Assembly (NCBI GenBank): GCA_002894685.1
Contig: NCRC01000007.1
Coordinates: forward strand, 89,150 to 153,149
DNA from: Salinivenus lutea
Lineage (GTDB): Bacteria > Bacteroidota > Rhodothermia > Rhodothermales > Salinibacteraceae
Reading direction: 5' to 3'
DNA: 64,000 nt
Of the stretch, positions 21,801 through 31,022 are shown piece by piece. The translations under genes and the position numbers were made by a program. Each line of letters opens with the position of its first letter. Within the stretch, counting starts at the first letter, position 1. Below the pieces are notes generated by a model. That model worked only from the letters and a program-made list of their open reading frames with translations. It made no database searches and had not been told where the DNA came from.

Positions 21801-23691
21801 CCGTCCCCCCGACGGCGTTCGGACCGTGGAGCAGAATCAGCTCTCCCTCTCGGGCCGCGTGCGCCTGCCGGCCCTCACGGACCCCGAGGCCTCCCCCAGC
21901 ACCGATCCGCTCGACCTGAACGTGGAGGTCGGGCGGGCGGACCTGTTTTTCTTTGAATACATCTTCGACGAAACCATCGCTCAAGTGCGGGGCGCCACGA
22001 CGGGCTCCATTCACGTGGGGGGGTCGTTTCGGGACCCGGTGTTCGACGCCCAACTCCAGTTTGAGAACGGACGATTTCGCCTCCCGCAGTTTGGGCTGTC
22101 CTATCGCGTTCAGGGGCCGGTCCAGGTCGACCGGCGCGGGATTCACCTCCAGTCGGTGATCGTCTCGGACGCAGACGGAACGGCCACGCTCAACGGGAGC
22201 CTCCTGTTCAACGACTACGACTACTTCTCCTTCGACCTGTCGGGGCAGCTCGATGAGATTACCATCATCGACGTGGCCACCGCCGAGGACCTTCCCTTCT
22301 ACGGAACCCTTCGCGCCTCGGGGGAGGCGACCCTCACAGGCCCCCTCTCCGACGCCACCCTGCGCTCGGACAACGCCCGCACGACGCCGGACAGTGAACT
22401 GTTCATCCCGGCCTCTCGGGAGGGGGTGGACACCGGAACGGGCTTTATTGTCTTCGCGGACTCGACCGGAGAGGTCCCCAATCTGCAGGAGCTTTCGCGC
22501 CGCGACAACATATTGGCCGACCGCCCGGCGGGCGAGCCCACCTTCACCGAAGGGCTCGACATCGACATCAACGTACAGGCCGCCGAGGAGTCGACGGTGC
22601 ACCTCGTGTTCGACCCGGTGGTGGGCGACGTCGTGACCGCGCAGGGGGAAGGGCGCATCCAGCTGCAGCGGCAAGAGGGCGAGTTTCTGGTGTACGGCTC
22701 CTTCAACGTGACGGAGGGCACCTATCAGTTCACCGCGGGCGAGGTCTTCGTCCGGCGCTTCAACATCAATCAGGGGACGATTACCTGGGACGGCAATCCC
22801 ACAAACGCGCAATTGTCCCTCCAGGCCGAATACCGGACGCGGGCCTCCCCGTCCGGCCTCCCGGGCTACAGCAACTACCAGGGGCGCATTCCGGTGCGGG
22901 TACAGCTGGACATCAGCGGGCGGGTGGCGACGCCGCAGGTGGACCTGAGCCTGGGCCTCGTGCGCGACGATCGGGGGGCCCAGGTGGGAACGCAAACCCT
23001 GGACGCCATCCTCAATCAGCCCGACCGGACCACCGAGTACGCCACGAGCGTGCTGCTCACCAACACGTTTCTGCTCACGACGGAGTCGTTCACCCAGAGC
23101 GGCACCGGCGCCCCGGGCGAGAGCAACCAGGGCCTGTCGGCCGCCGGCAACCAGCTGGCGTTCAACAGCGTCTCGCAGCTGGTGGCCAGCCAACTCAATC
23201 GCTACCTCGGCGCAGCGCTTCCCAATGTCGACCTCAGCTTTGGCCTGCAGGGGGAGGACCCCAGCGACCTCGACATTATTTACGGGGTCGCCCTGCGGCT
23301 GCTCAACGAGCGGCTCGTGATTCGGGGCGAGGGCGTGTACACGGGCGACGATCCGGATGAGCGGCAGGTGGAGGGGCCGCAGGGCGAGTTTGTGGTGGAG
23401 GTTCGATTAACCTCCCGAATCAGCGCCGAAGTGTTTTTCCGGCGATCCGGCGACGAGTTGACGCGCGGCCAAACCTACACGCAGAGCACGGGGGCCGGCC
23501 TTTCATACCAGACAGAGTTTCCAACCTGGAAGGTGCTCTTTCGCCGCGTGTTCGGGTGGCTCCTGCCCGACGAAGACGACTCCTCGCCCCCGCCCGCGGA
23601 CGAACAAGATCCCGTCGCCCGCCCGCCCGACTCGACGGAGGCGTCCCCCGCAGACGCCGCAGACGACGGTGCCTCCTCGTCCGACCCGTAG
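18898..23691 (+). CDS. tamB: TamB-like translocation and assembly module protein
   Basis: The 1597-aa protein starts at GTG 18898 and has one N-terminal TM anchor (residues 14-33: YVRWVVYVLLGGVVLFFGV). A long repetitive beta-strand body follows, in which IESLEGSLLRTVVATQVTL opens the AsmA/TamB-type groove. The C-terminal third holds the DUF490 domain (GGSFRDPVFDAQLQFENGRFRLPQFG..., YGSFNVTEGTYQFTAGEVFVRRFNI..., QLVASQLNRYLGAALPNVDLSFGLQ). TamB-type proteins bridge inner and outer membranes and are implicated in barrel assembly and lipid transport. The tail is Pro/Asp/Ser-rich. The length is at the long end for the family. Confidence 0.9.
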   Translation: MSTPPESSSFPWRYVRWVVYVLLGGVVLFFGVTRTEVGRSALRQQIESIVSDQFAGSLHIESLEGSLLRTVVATQVTLRAPDGGPVVTVDSVRARPQWSALLGAELSVRTLTLIRPHATLHRAADSTWNLERALRRSATDSGGRALDFSFADIEIRGGSVSTQRTGPPPSAVREGWVYDYTQSRMEELSLRASVEWRTESKQVTLRSATLSLPDRDLALQSAEGTLTQTNGAWALDPFSLTLGNTHLQGQVDVAPSDSTRDALAVALDPSRLDNTELHRLIPRLPLRDTVQVSGRLSGATDQFVLSDLRLSHGGSSLTGDGTIYGLPEMADLDLRLTEAHLHPDDLTTVWPQAPSARLQPLSLIEGNGSVLGTVQWRHRPRLAFNLEGTLRARSPAGAVQGSLDVERTATALRYETQVRVDDLNLAPFTNRPDLESHVSGRIEFDGRGTSLARLAGAGRLSLSESRLGAARLADAELKLTAAEGRLRGAGYALQPAGGVLSLEGGLDVSGPRPRYNLSATANDLDLATWSPALPSSGLNATLSAEGEGNTWASAAGEAVLSVDPSTLQRGDSTVSMPAHDVSLTVARRTAPGPRVQLDGTLATASIDGPVLSPEVRSTGRYWWAALRRAVQEEMTKPLADTAASSPLSPDTTGRDALQDQLASRPRPSSPLNLNATVAIHRMDLLRRWWPQFPRRADSLRSDLALTMDDHEIRASGTVSARSLDLGSQSVTQVDGAYDLTASHDAPINETLQAEVALHADTAQVRGRPLVGPSVRLSLSDRSGRLQLQADKYGTAAPARLDATVDLRQSYNQFRIQTLQVGTAEGTWRLAAPGTVSVYSDALRFDSLRVENPTSSGSVPQRIEVDGIFSPRPADTLLVNTQRVSLASFSQLVGLQPPVGGQLNGSLALTGGWSQPQVQSRFRVGQLTFDRRVLGSLTLQSEFTPGRPDLTVTAELSPSPALDSLADADRPPDGVRTVEQNQLSLSGRVRLPALTDPEASPSTDPLDLNVEVGRADLFFFEYIFDETIAQVRGATTGSIHVGGSFRDPVFDAQLQFENGRFRLPQFGLSYRVQGPVQVDRRGIHLQSVIVSDADGTATLNGSLLFNDYDYFSFDLSGQLDEITIIDVATAEDLPFYGTLRASGEATLTGPLSDATLRSDNARTTPDSELFIPASREGVDTGTGFIVFADSTGEVPNLQELSRRDNILADRPAGEPTFTEGLDIDINVQAAEESTVHLVFDPVVGDVVTAQGEGRIQLQRQEGEFLVYGSFNVTEGTYQFTAGEVFVRRFNINQGTITWDGNPTNAQLSLQAEYRTRASPSGLPGYSNYQGRIPVRVQLDISGRVATPQVDLSLGLVRDDRGAQVGTQTLDAILNQPDRTTEYATSVLLTNTFLLTTESFTQSGTGAPGESNQGLSAAGNQLAFNSVSQLVASQLNRYLGAALPNVDLSFGLQGEDPSDLDIIYGVALRLLNERLVIRGEGVYTGDDPDERQVEGPQGEFVVEVRLTSRISAEVFFRRSGDELTRGQTYTQSTGAGLSYQTEFPTWKVLFRRVFGWLLPDEDDSSPPPADEQDPVARPPDSTEASPADAADDGASSSDP

Positions 23692-23784
23692 CGCGTATGA
23701 CTTTTTCATCCGGTGCCGAACGGTTTCCCCACACCCGTCGTTACAGGTCTGATATCTGATATATTTTCACGACTGTACTGACAC

Positions 23785-25959
23785 GTGGCTTCACACGACA
23801 CGACGACAAGCGCCGACGAGTTACGGCAACAGATTCTCAAATTCCTCCGCGAGCATCCAAACGAGGCCTTTCGGTCACACGAAATCGCCAAGGGCCTGGG
23901 CATCGAAGAAAATGAGCGGTACCTCCGCTTCTGTGACGTCCTGGCAGAGATGAATGCGCAGCACGTAGTGGCCCGGGACGGGCGGAAGTATGAACTCAAG
24001 TCCCAGACGACCCACCGGGTCGGCGTCCTGCGATGCAAGCCGCAAGGGTTCGGCTTCGTGCAGGCCGTGGACAGCGACGAGGAGTTCTTTATCCGCGAGC
24101 CCCACATGGGCGAGGCCCTGCATGGCGACCTCGTGCGGGTGGCCGTGGCCGCCCGGGCGGCAGACGACAAGAAACGCGAGTGTGAGGTCGTCGAGGTCGT
24201 CGAGCGGCGGCGCACCCAGGTGGTGGGCACCTTCCGCCACCGCGGCAACTATGCCTTCGTCGAACCGGACGACCAGCGCATTCTGCAGGACGTGTACGTC
24301 CCCTCCGACGCCTTCGGTGGGGCCGAGGACGGCGAAAAGGTCGCGGTCTCCATCGACCGCTTCGACAGTCGGAAGGCCTCGCCCGAGGGGCGCATCCTGC
24401 GGGTCATTGGCCCCGCCGATGACCCCAACGTCCGCGTCCTTTCGCTCGCCATGAGCATGGACGTGAAGGCGGACTTCCCCAAAAGCGTGGAGGAAGAGGC
24501 CGACGCGATCCCGGTCGACATTCCCCGCTCGGAGATCGACCGGCGCCTGGACCTGCGCGACAAGCCGGTCTTTACGATCGACCCAGACGACGCGAAGGAC
24601 TTCGACGATGCCATCCACATCGAGAAGACCGAGGAGGGCAATTACAAGATCGGCGTCCACATCGCCGATGTGAGTCACTACGTGGAGCCGGATACGCCCC
24701 TCGACGACGAGGCCTTCGAGCGGGCGTGCAGCGTGTACCTGGTCGACCGCACGATCCCGATGCTGCCGGAGAAGCTGTCGAACCAGGTGTGCTCCCTCCG
24801 CCCCAAGGAAGACAAGCTGGCCTTCTCCGTGCTCATGGAGGTGACTCCCCAGGGCGAGGTCGAGGACTACGACATCCGGGAGACGGTTATCCACTCCCGC
24901 CAGCGCCTGACCTACGACGAGGCCCAGACCTACATCGACGGCGGCCACCCGAACGATCCCGCCGCCCCGTACGTCGTGGAGGCCAATCGGCTGGCGAAGC
25001 GGCTCACGAACAAACGGCTGCAGGAGGGCGCCGTCGACTTTGGCTCGGACGAGGTAAAAGTCATCCTAGACGACGACGGGCACCCGCAGGACATCGTCCG
25101 GAAGGAGCGCCTGGCCGCCAATCGGCTGGTCGAGGAGTTCATGCTTCTGGCGAACCGCACGGTGGCCGCTCACATCGGATCGCCCGACCGTGGGGCCCGC
25201 TTTGCCCAGAACGGTCAATCCGACGGAGAGCGCGAGCCGCTTCCCTTCGTCTATCGCGTACACGACACGCCGGACGGGGAGCAAATCCAGCAGTTGGCCG
25301 AATACGTGAAGCTGTTTGGACACGACATCCCCCTTACCGATGGCAACATTCGATCCGAAGACCTGAGCGACCTGATCGAAGCCATCAAGGGCCAGCCCGA
25401 AGAACAGGTCATCGTGCGGGCCGCCCTCCGGGCCATGTCCAAGGCCGAATACGCGGTCGCCAACATTGGCCACTACGGCCTGGGCTTCGACTACTACAGC
25501 CACTTCACCAGCCCCATTCGCCGGTATCCCGACCTCATGGTGCACCGGCTGCTGAAACGGTACGCCACCGGCGAGTCGCCGGCAAACGTCGAGGACCTGG
25601 CGGCCAAGTGCGAGCACTGCTCCGAGCAGGAACGGAACGCCGAAGAAGCCGAACGGGAATCCGTGAAGCTGAAGCAGGTCGAATACGTTCAGGAGCACGT
25701 CGGGGACGTCTTTGAGGGGGTCGTCAGCGGCGTCACGAAGTTCGGGGTCTTTGTCGAACTGACCGAACTCCTCGTTGAGGGCCTCGTCCACGTTCGCGAC
25801 ATGGACGACGACTACTACGTCTACGACGAGTCGACCTACACCATGCGGGGCGAGGACACCGGCAAGTCCTACCGGCCGGGCGACACGGTCACGGTCGAAG
25901 TCGTGGGGGCCGACATTGACTCCCGCGAGATCGACCTCCTGTTTGTTGACGACGAGTAG
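23785..25959 (+). CDS. rnr: Ribonuclease R (RNB-domain 3'-5' exoribonuclease)
   Basis: The 724-aa protein (GTG start) has the RNase R order: an N-terminal winged-helix (residues 8-70), two cold-shock/OB domains (HRVGVLRCKPQGFGFV..., RRRTQVVGTFRHRGNYAFVEP) and the RNB catalytic domain with the Asp cluster TIDPDDAKDFDDAIH (about 268-282). HIADVSHYV, DRTIPMLPEKLSN and HYGLGFDYYSHFTSPIRRYPDL follow, and the C-terminal S1 domain begins at about 640 (GDVFEGVVSGVTKFGVFVEL). It degrades structured RNA processively. There is no lysine-rich tail; the end is acidic, as expected for a halophile. Confidence 0.96.
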   Translation: MASHDTTTSADELRQQILKFLREHPNEAFRSHEIAKGLGIEENERYLRFCDVLAEMNAQHVVARDGRKYELKSQTTHRVGVLRCKPQGFGFVQAVDSDEEFFIREPHMGEALHGDLVRVAVAARAADDKKRECEVVEVVERRRTQVVGTFRHRGNYAFVEPDDQRILQDVYVPSDAFGGAEDGEKVAVSIDRFDSRKASPEGRILRVIGPADDPNVRVLSLAMSMDVKADFPKSVEEEADAIPVDIPRSEIDRRLDLRDKPVFTIDPDDAKDFDDAIHIEKTEEGNYKIGVHIADVSHYVEPDTPLDDEAFERACSVYLVDRTIPMLPEKLSNQVCSLRPKEDKLAFSVLMEVTPQGEVEDYDIRETVIHSRQRLTYDEAQTYIDGGHPNDPAAPYVVEANRLAKRLTNKRLQEGAVDFGSDEVKVILDDDGHPQDIVRKERLAANRLVEEFMLLANRTVAAHIGSPDRGARFAQNGQSDGEREPLPFVYRVHDTPDGEQIQQLAEYVKLFGHDIPLTDGNIRSEDLSDLIEAIKGQPEEQVIVRAALRAMSKAEYAVANIGHYGLGFDYYSHFTSPIRRYPDLMVHRLLKRYATGESPANVEDLAAKCEHCSEQERNAEEAERESVKLKQVEYVQEHVGDVFEGVVSGVTKFGVFVELTELLVEGLVHVRDMDDDYYVYDESTYTMRGEDTGKSYRPGDTVTVEVVGADIDSREIDLLFVDDE

Positions 25960-26139
25960 TCTTCCCGCCCCCTACCGGGGACCGGAAGTGGATTCCCGAA
26001 CCGGGGGCCTCCCCACTCCCGTCGTCGCGTCGGCCCCGTGAGAGGATCGCGAGACGCAGTGCCCCCTCTTTCGGGGCTGAAAAAGACCTTATGGCGCAGA
26101 TCGACGGGGAGCAGGGCCCCTTCCCTCTCGGGCCGGGGA

Positions 26140-27396
26140 CTAGGCCGACGCTTTGCGCGTCGCCTCCGCCGGGACGTCTTCTGAAAAGTCGTGCACCAGA
26201 AGCCCGCTCCGCAGCTTCGGCTCGAACCAGGTTGACTTGGGCGGCATCAGGCTTCCCTCGTCCGCGACCGCCACCAGCTCCTCGATGCTGGTCGGGTACA
26301 TGCTGATGGCAAGGTCCGCCTCTCCCTCGTCCACCCGCTGCTCAAGCGCCTCCGTGCCGCGAATGCCGCCCACAAAGTCGATGTTGTCGTCGCGTCGCGG
26401 GTCGCGGATGTCGAGGAGCGGCTCCAGAATGTACTCACCCAGGCGAGCCACATCGAGCTGATCCGCAACGCGCACGCCCTTGGAAGGCGGCAGCACGAGG
26501 CGATGCCACTCCCCGTCCAGGTACAGGCAGACCGTGCCTTTCGAGGCGGGCACGGGGTCCGACACGTTCCGCTCCACCTGAACGTGCTCCGCTAGTGTGT
26601 TTCGGAAGGCCTCCGGGGGCTCAGGGAGATCGAACACCACCCGGTTGTAGGCCATGATGTGCATGTTGCTCATCGGGAAAAGGACCGCCGGAAAGAATTC
26701 AAAGGCGGCCTCGGGGTCGGTCTCGTCGGATCGCAACTGGGCCGCGACCCGACTTGCGGCCTTGCACCGGTGATGCCCATCCGCAATGTACAGGTGATCG
26801 AGGGCGCGGAAGGCCTCCACCAAGGCGTCCGGGTCGCGCACTTTCCAGATCGTGTGGCGCACCCCGTCCTCCCCCTCGAAATCGTAAAGAGGAGCCTGCG
26901 ACTGCGTCTCCTCGAGAATGTCCTGCGCCGCATCTAGGTCCCGGTACGTCAGCATCACCGGCTCGGCGTGGGCCTGCTGGGCCCTGATGTGCCGGGTCCG
27001 GTCCCGTTCTTTGGCCGGACGTGTCTCCTCGTGTTTTACGATGGTGCCCTCATCGTACTCCCGAACGGACACGCACCCGAAAATTCCCGTCTGCTTGCGC
27101 CCGTCCATCACGAGTCGATACACGTAGAGGGCCGCCTCGGCTTCCTGCTCAGTGTCGTCCGCCTCCACAAACCGCCGAAGATTGATCGCCCCCTGTTCGT
27201 AGACCGCGTCATCGTACAAATCCGTCCCCGGCGCCAGGTCGACCTCGGGCCGGGCCACGTGGAGAAAGCTCCGCGGATTGCGCTCGACCTGTGCCCGCGC
27301 CTCCTCGGTACTTACAACATCGTACGGGAGCGAGGCAATCTCCTCGACGTGTTCGGGGCGGGGGCGAACGGCGCGAAACGGGCGAAGCGTAGCCAT
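26140..27396 (-). CDS. DUF1015 family protein
   Basis: The protein is 418 aa from the ATG at 27396 (MATLRPFRAVRP); 36 upstream in-frame codons lack coding character. DUF1015 hallmarks are the opening RPFRAVRPRPE...ASLPYDVVSTEEA, then GCVSVREYDEGTIVKHEETRPAKERDR (about 125-151), and LYIADGHHRCKAA (His-His pair near 230). The family is widespread and often annotated as a SerB-like or uncharacterised protein. The conserved kinase-like motif relates it to serine kinases such as SbnI, but the function here is unknown. Confidence 0.88.
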   Translation of the reverse strand: MATLRPFRAVRPRPEHVEEIASLPYDVVSTEEARAQVERNPRSFLHVARPEVDLAPGTDLYDDAVYEQGAINLRRFVEADDTEQEAEAALYVYRLVMDGRKQTGIFGCVSVREYDEGTIVKHEETRPAKERDRTRHIRAQQAHAEPVMLTYRDLDAAQDILEETQSQAPLYDFEGEDGVRHTIWKVRDPDALVEAFRALDHLYIADGHHRCKAASRVAAQLRSDETDPEAAFEFFPAVLFPMSNMHIMAYNRVVFDLPEPPEAFRNTLAEHVQVERNVSDPVPASKGTVCLYLDGEWHRLVLPPSKGVRVADQLDVARLGEYILEPLLDIRDPRRDDNIDFVGGIRGTEALEQRVDEGEADLAISMYPTSIEELVAVADEGSLMPPKSTWFEPKLRSGLLVHDFSEDVPAEATRKASA

Positions 27397-27623
27397 GAAC
27401 ACAGAAGCATCAATCTGAAAAGGCGCAGGGAGCGGCCGATCATTCGCACGGGGTGCCCCCTGCCGAACACTACAGTGTAGGCAGGTCGTCCCCGTCCCCT
27501 CCACCCTCGACCTGTGGACATTGCGTTAATCTGAATGGGGACCGCTCAGGCCCCGAACATTCCTCAGATGGAGGCGTCTAAGGGAGTGCTAAATCGGAAA
27601 AAGCACGCCGAGGCGGCTAACAT

Positions 27624-27696
<73 letters not shown>

Positions 27697-27710
27697 CTGC
27701 CCCTGAAACG

Positions 27711-27752
27711 TCGATTCCGGGCCTCACGGCCGGGAATCGGCGTTTTCTTTTT
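27711..27752 (+). terminator. Rho-independent terminator of initiator tRNA
   Basis: A 12-bp stem CGATTCCGGGCC / GGCCGGGAATCG with one mismatch and a TCAC loop is followed by GCGTTTTCTTTTT. It lies 15 bp past the tRNA. Confidence 0.85.
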
Positions 27753-27866
27753 GCCCCCAGTCCCCGTCGACGGCGGCCTACGGGACCGGCGGCCCGGCGG
27801 GCGCTCCCGGTGTCCCTCTCTTCCATCGTCCCCCTCTCTTCCAACCGGGCAAGGCCCCTCCTGCCG

Positions 27867-28625
27867 TCAGAAGCGAATCGTAATCCCTGCCGGCATTGGG
27901 GCCGACGCTGAGGGGCCCGCTCGGTCGCGGAGCTGCGGGGGCGTCACGGCGTCTCCGATCTGATGCACGACCCCCGCAAAGGCGATTCCGAGGAGGGCCC
28001 CCACGAGGATGTCGCTTGGGTAATGCACCCCTAGATGGAGCCGGCTGAGGCCAACCCCCAGGGCCCACACCGCCCCCGGCCCAACCACGTACCAGTGCGG
28101 GTACGACAGGCCCCACGAAGTCACCAGGGCTGCCGACAGGGCGGCGTGGCCAGACGGAAAGGACGTGTATCCGTCCGCGTCCGACGACGCCCCGTACTCC
28201 GAGGTGCGAGACGTCAGCGGATGCGTGAGATAGGGACGGGGACGTCCCACCAGGTGCTTCAGGGCCAGTACGCCGCCGTAGGTCGTGCCCTGCGTGAAGG
28301 TGAGACGATACGCCGCCGCCGATCCGTCCCCGCCCCGGACCCACGCCCCGGCCCACGAGAGGGGCACGGCCCCGTAGAACACCGGCCGCGCCGAGGCGTG
28401 CGCCCAGCGAAGCGGCCTGGCGACGCGTTCGTCCGCGCAGTAGACCGCCTGGAGCCCCCGGGCATCAAGCGTCTGCAAAGCGTCCGGCCGGCAGAACGCT
28501 TCCTCCCCAGCCGACTGGGCCACTCCCGCTCCCGGCGCGAGCAGGACAATCGCCCCCCCAACACACCCAAGCGTCCACCGTCCCCGCTGGCCCAAAAGAC
28601 GCGCGACGCAAAGAAGGTATCTCAT
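27867..28625 (-). CDS. PAP2-family phosphatase
   Basis: The 252-aa protein carries the three PAP2 phosphatase motifs: KHLVGRPRP (C1, about 123-131), FPSGHAA (C2, about 155-161) and SRLHLGVHYPSD (C3, about 192-203). There is a signal peptide or first TM segment (about 15-36) and further hydrophobic helices around the motifs. Members dephosphorylate lipid phosphates such as undecaprenyl pyrophosphate or phosphatidate at the membrane; the substrate here cannot be told. It is encoded 38 bp downstream of recA on the same strand. Confidence 0.88.
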   Translation of the reverse strand: MRYLLCVARLLGQRGRWTLGCVGGAIVLLAPGAGVAQSAGEEAFCRPDALQTLDARGLQAVYCADERVARPLRWAHASARPVFYGAVPLSWAGAWVRGGDGSAAAYRLTFTQGTTYGGVLALKHLVGRPRPYLTHPLTSRTSEYGASSDADGYTSFPSGHAALSAALVTSWGLSYPHWYVVGPGAVWALGVGLSRLHLGVHYPSDILVGALLGIAFAGVVHQIGDAVTPPQLRDRAGPSASAPMPAGITIRF

Positions 28626-28663
28626 TTCCCGGCGGAACGAAAACGGAAGCGAGAGACGCGCAC

Positions 28664-29719
28664 CTACTCTTCGGCCGCCGCCTCAGCGTCTTCCGCCTCC
28701 TCGTCTTCGGCTTCCTCATCCACCATCCCCAGCTCCTTCCGGATGGCCTCTTTGATCTCAGTCCGTTCGTCCGGATGCTCGGAGAGCCATTCCTTCGTCG
28801 CCTCCCGCCCCTGCGCAATGGTCTCCTCGCCGTAGGAGTACCAGGAGCCCCGCTTTTCTAGAATGTCATGATCGGTCCCCAGGTCAATCAGCTCGCCGAG
28901 GGAAGAAATGCCTTCTCCGTAGATGATGTCGAACTCCGCCTCTTTAAACGGCGGCGCCACCTTGTTCTTCTTGACCTTCACGCGCGTCCGATTCCCCACC
29001 ACGTCCTGTCCGTCCTTCACCGCCCCAATCCTGCGGATGTCCATGCGCACCGAGGAGTAGAACTTGAGGGCCCGGCCGCCCGAGGTCGTCTCCGGATTGC
29101 CAAACATGACCCCGATCTTCATTCGGATCTGATTGATGAAGATGAGGGCCGTCTTCGTCCGGTTAATCGTACCGGCCAGCTTTCGCAGGGCCTGGCTCAT
29201 GAGGCGCGCCTGAAGCCCCACGTGGGTGTCTCCCATGTCGCCCTCCAGTTCGGCCTGAGGGACGAGCGCGGACACCGAGTCGATCACAATGACATCGAGC
29301 GCCCCGCTTCGGACCAGCGTGTCGGTGATATTCAGCGCCTGCTCGCCGGTGTCGGGCTGCGAAATGAGCAACTCGTCGATGTCCACGCCAAGCTGCTCAG
29401 CGTAGTTTGGGTCAAAGGCGTGCTCGGCGTCAATAAACGCACACGTGCCGCCCAGCTTTTGGGCCTCGGCCACGATGTGGGTGGCCAGTGTCGTTTTTCC
29501 GGAGGACTCAGGACCATAGATCTCGGTAATGCGCCCCCGCGGCACCCCACCGACGCCCAGCGCCGAGTCGAGCGTTAACGACCCCGTCGGGATCGCTTCG
29601 ACCTGTCGATTCGGGTCATCACTCAGGCGCATAATGGACCCTTTGCCGTGCTCGCGCTCAATCTGCTGCACGGCCATGTCAAGGGCTTTTTCCTTCGCTT
29701 CTCCGTCGGTATTGGACAT
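28664..29719 (-). CDS. recA: Recombinase RecA
   Basis: The 351-aa protein has Walker [10 protein letters not shown] (about residues 69-77), Walker [13 protein letters not shown], the L2-loop region [22 protein letters not shown], and the C-terminal acidic tail ([17 protein letters not shown]). It drives homologous strand exchange and the SOS response. No confident LexA-type palindrome was seen in the 166 bp upstream. Confidence 0.98.
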   Translation of the reverse strand: MSNTDGEAKEKALDMAVQQIEREHGKGSIMRLSDDPNRQVEAIPTGSLTLDSALGVGGVPRGRITEIYGPESSGKTTLATHIVAEAQKLGGTCAFIDAEHAFDPNYAEQLGVDIDELLISQPDTGEQALNITDTLVRSGALDVIVIDSVSALVPQAELEGDMGDTHVGLQARLMSQALRKLAGTINRTKTALIFINQIRMKIGVMFGNPETTSGGRALKFYSSVRMDIRRIGAVKDGQDVVGNRTRVKVKKNKVAPPFKEAEFDIIYGEGISSLGELIDLGTDHDILEKRGSWYSYGEETIAQGREATKEWLSEHPDERTEIKEAIRKELGMVDEEAEDEEAEDAEAAAEE

Positions 29720-29885
29720 GAATCGGTGGTGGCGTTAGTCTGAAAGATGGATGGGAACCCAGGCAACCGGGCCGGGCCTCCGCGTACTGAGCAGACACGC
29801 ACGGCGACCAAAGTCTAACGTGTGAACGGTGGCCCAGTCCCGTGCCCTTAACACATGCCCCGCACACATGGTTCGACCCCTCCCG

Positions 29886-30875
29886 TCACTGCACCAGACG
29901 GTTGTACTCCGATGAATGCGACGGGTCCACCTGGGTGAGCAGGTTGTAGGCCTGATCGCGAGCGTCGCCCCCTTCAAAAACCGCGGCGAGCTCCTCGTAT
30001 TTCGCCGAAAAGAAGAGGCTCAATGCGTAGGAATCCGACACGTTGCGGTTCACCTCCCGCAGGGATTCCAGGGCTGACAGCACGCGTTCTCGCGCCTGTT
30101 CGGGTTCATTTACAAACTGGTCGAGCCCGTTCAGGTGATACTGATAGTACGCTCGCCGAAGCGGCTGGTGTCGTTGGCTCAGAAGCTCGTTGATGAGCTG
30201 AAGGCGGTTTCGCTGACTGCTGACGGAGGACCACCCCGGATCCCCGGTGCCTTTGGCCCGATCCGCAATCTCGCGCGCCTGTTCAAAATGCGGCGTGCCC
30301 CCCAGTTCGCTGAAGGTGTCGTAGTCGTATCCGAGGAGGAGGTACGCGTAGAAATCGAGCGTAGAGGTGAGCGGATTGTACTGGTCGAGATCGAAATTGA
30401 GCGACGTGCCCCGGCTGTACTCGAACTCCCAGTTCGCATCGTTCACCCGCAGCACGACGGTCGACTGGGCAGTCTCGTAGATCGGCCGCCGCGAGGACAC
30501 GATGAGGCGAGCGTCGAAGGTCGAGAGGCTCGGGGCCTCCTCGATAACAATCTGTATCGAACAGGCAATGCGCTCGAACGACTGGTACTGGTCGTCGGTC
30601 CAGTTTCGGGCGTTCATGTACTCCTCAATGCGCTGCGGCAGCTCATCGAGGTAGCCGTAGTCCGATCCGCTCAGCTGGGATTTGTCGAGCTGAACCGTGC
30701 AGGCCAACTCCTGTCCCTGCGCCGTGGGGACGAGACCAACGCTTGCCAGTCCCACGACCAGCCCGACGACGAGGCCCGTACGGAGGCCACGGACAAGTTG
30801 CTCGAACCAAGGCAACACGGCGCTGGAGACTCTGGGGAGAGAGATCGGCGCTAAAACCACCGGCGACAGCCACAA
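29886..30875 (-). CDS. porD: DUF4835 (PorD-like) secreted protein
   Basis: The frame is 329 codons and has no ATG near its start; only TTG (30875) or GTG (for example 30818) starts are available, so the N-terminus is uncertain. A signal peptide ends near residue 57 (GLVPTAQGQ). The mature part has DUF4835 features: LDKSQLSGSDYGYLDELPQRIEEYMNARNW, YDTFSELGGTPHFEQAREIADRA and the Arg/Tyr-rich C-terminus. DUF4835 members include PorD of the type IX secretion system in Porphyromonas. It is divergent from a PorV/PorQ-like barrel gene, which fits a T9SS-related context. Confidence 0.75.
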   Translation of the reverse strand: MWLSPVVLAPISLPRVSSAVLPWFEQLVRGLRTGLVVGLVVGLASVGLVPTAQGQELACTVQLDKSQLSGSDYGYLDELPQRIEEYMNARNWTDDQYQSFERIACSIQIVIEEAPSLSTFDARLIVSSRRPIYETAQSTVVLRVNDANWEFEYSRGTSLNFDLDQYNPLTSTLDFYAYLLLGYDYDTFSELGGTPHFEQAREIADRAKGTGDPGWSSVSSQRNRLQLINELLSQRHQPLRRAYYQYHLNGLDQFVNEPEQARERVLSALESLREVNRNVSDSYALSLFFSAKYEELAAVFEGGDARDQAYNLLTQVDPSHSSEYNRLVQ

Positions 30876-31022
30876 GTTTCGGCGCGGAGACAGCCCGCGC
30901 TCGGTTACTTAATCATAATCTTGACGAAACCCTCTTCTTTTCTTAATTACAAGTGCATTTTCTGACGACTCTCTTCTGGCCCTTCCTCTCATTTCCGGGC
31001 CCCTCTTTTCTCTGTCGCCCCA

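Noticed and set aside
21556..23193. 545-codon minus-strand frame opposite the tamB-like gene
   Set aside because: Arg/Gly/Val-rich mirror of the TamB repeats; the plus frame has the TM anchor and DUF490 blocks.
26060..26110. GC hairpin followed by AAAAAG as a terminator for the DUF1015 gene
   Set aside because: On the minus strand the T-run precedes the hairpin, so the polarity is wrong.
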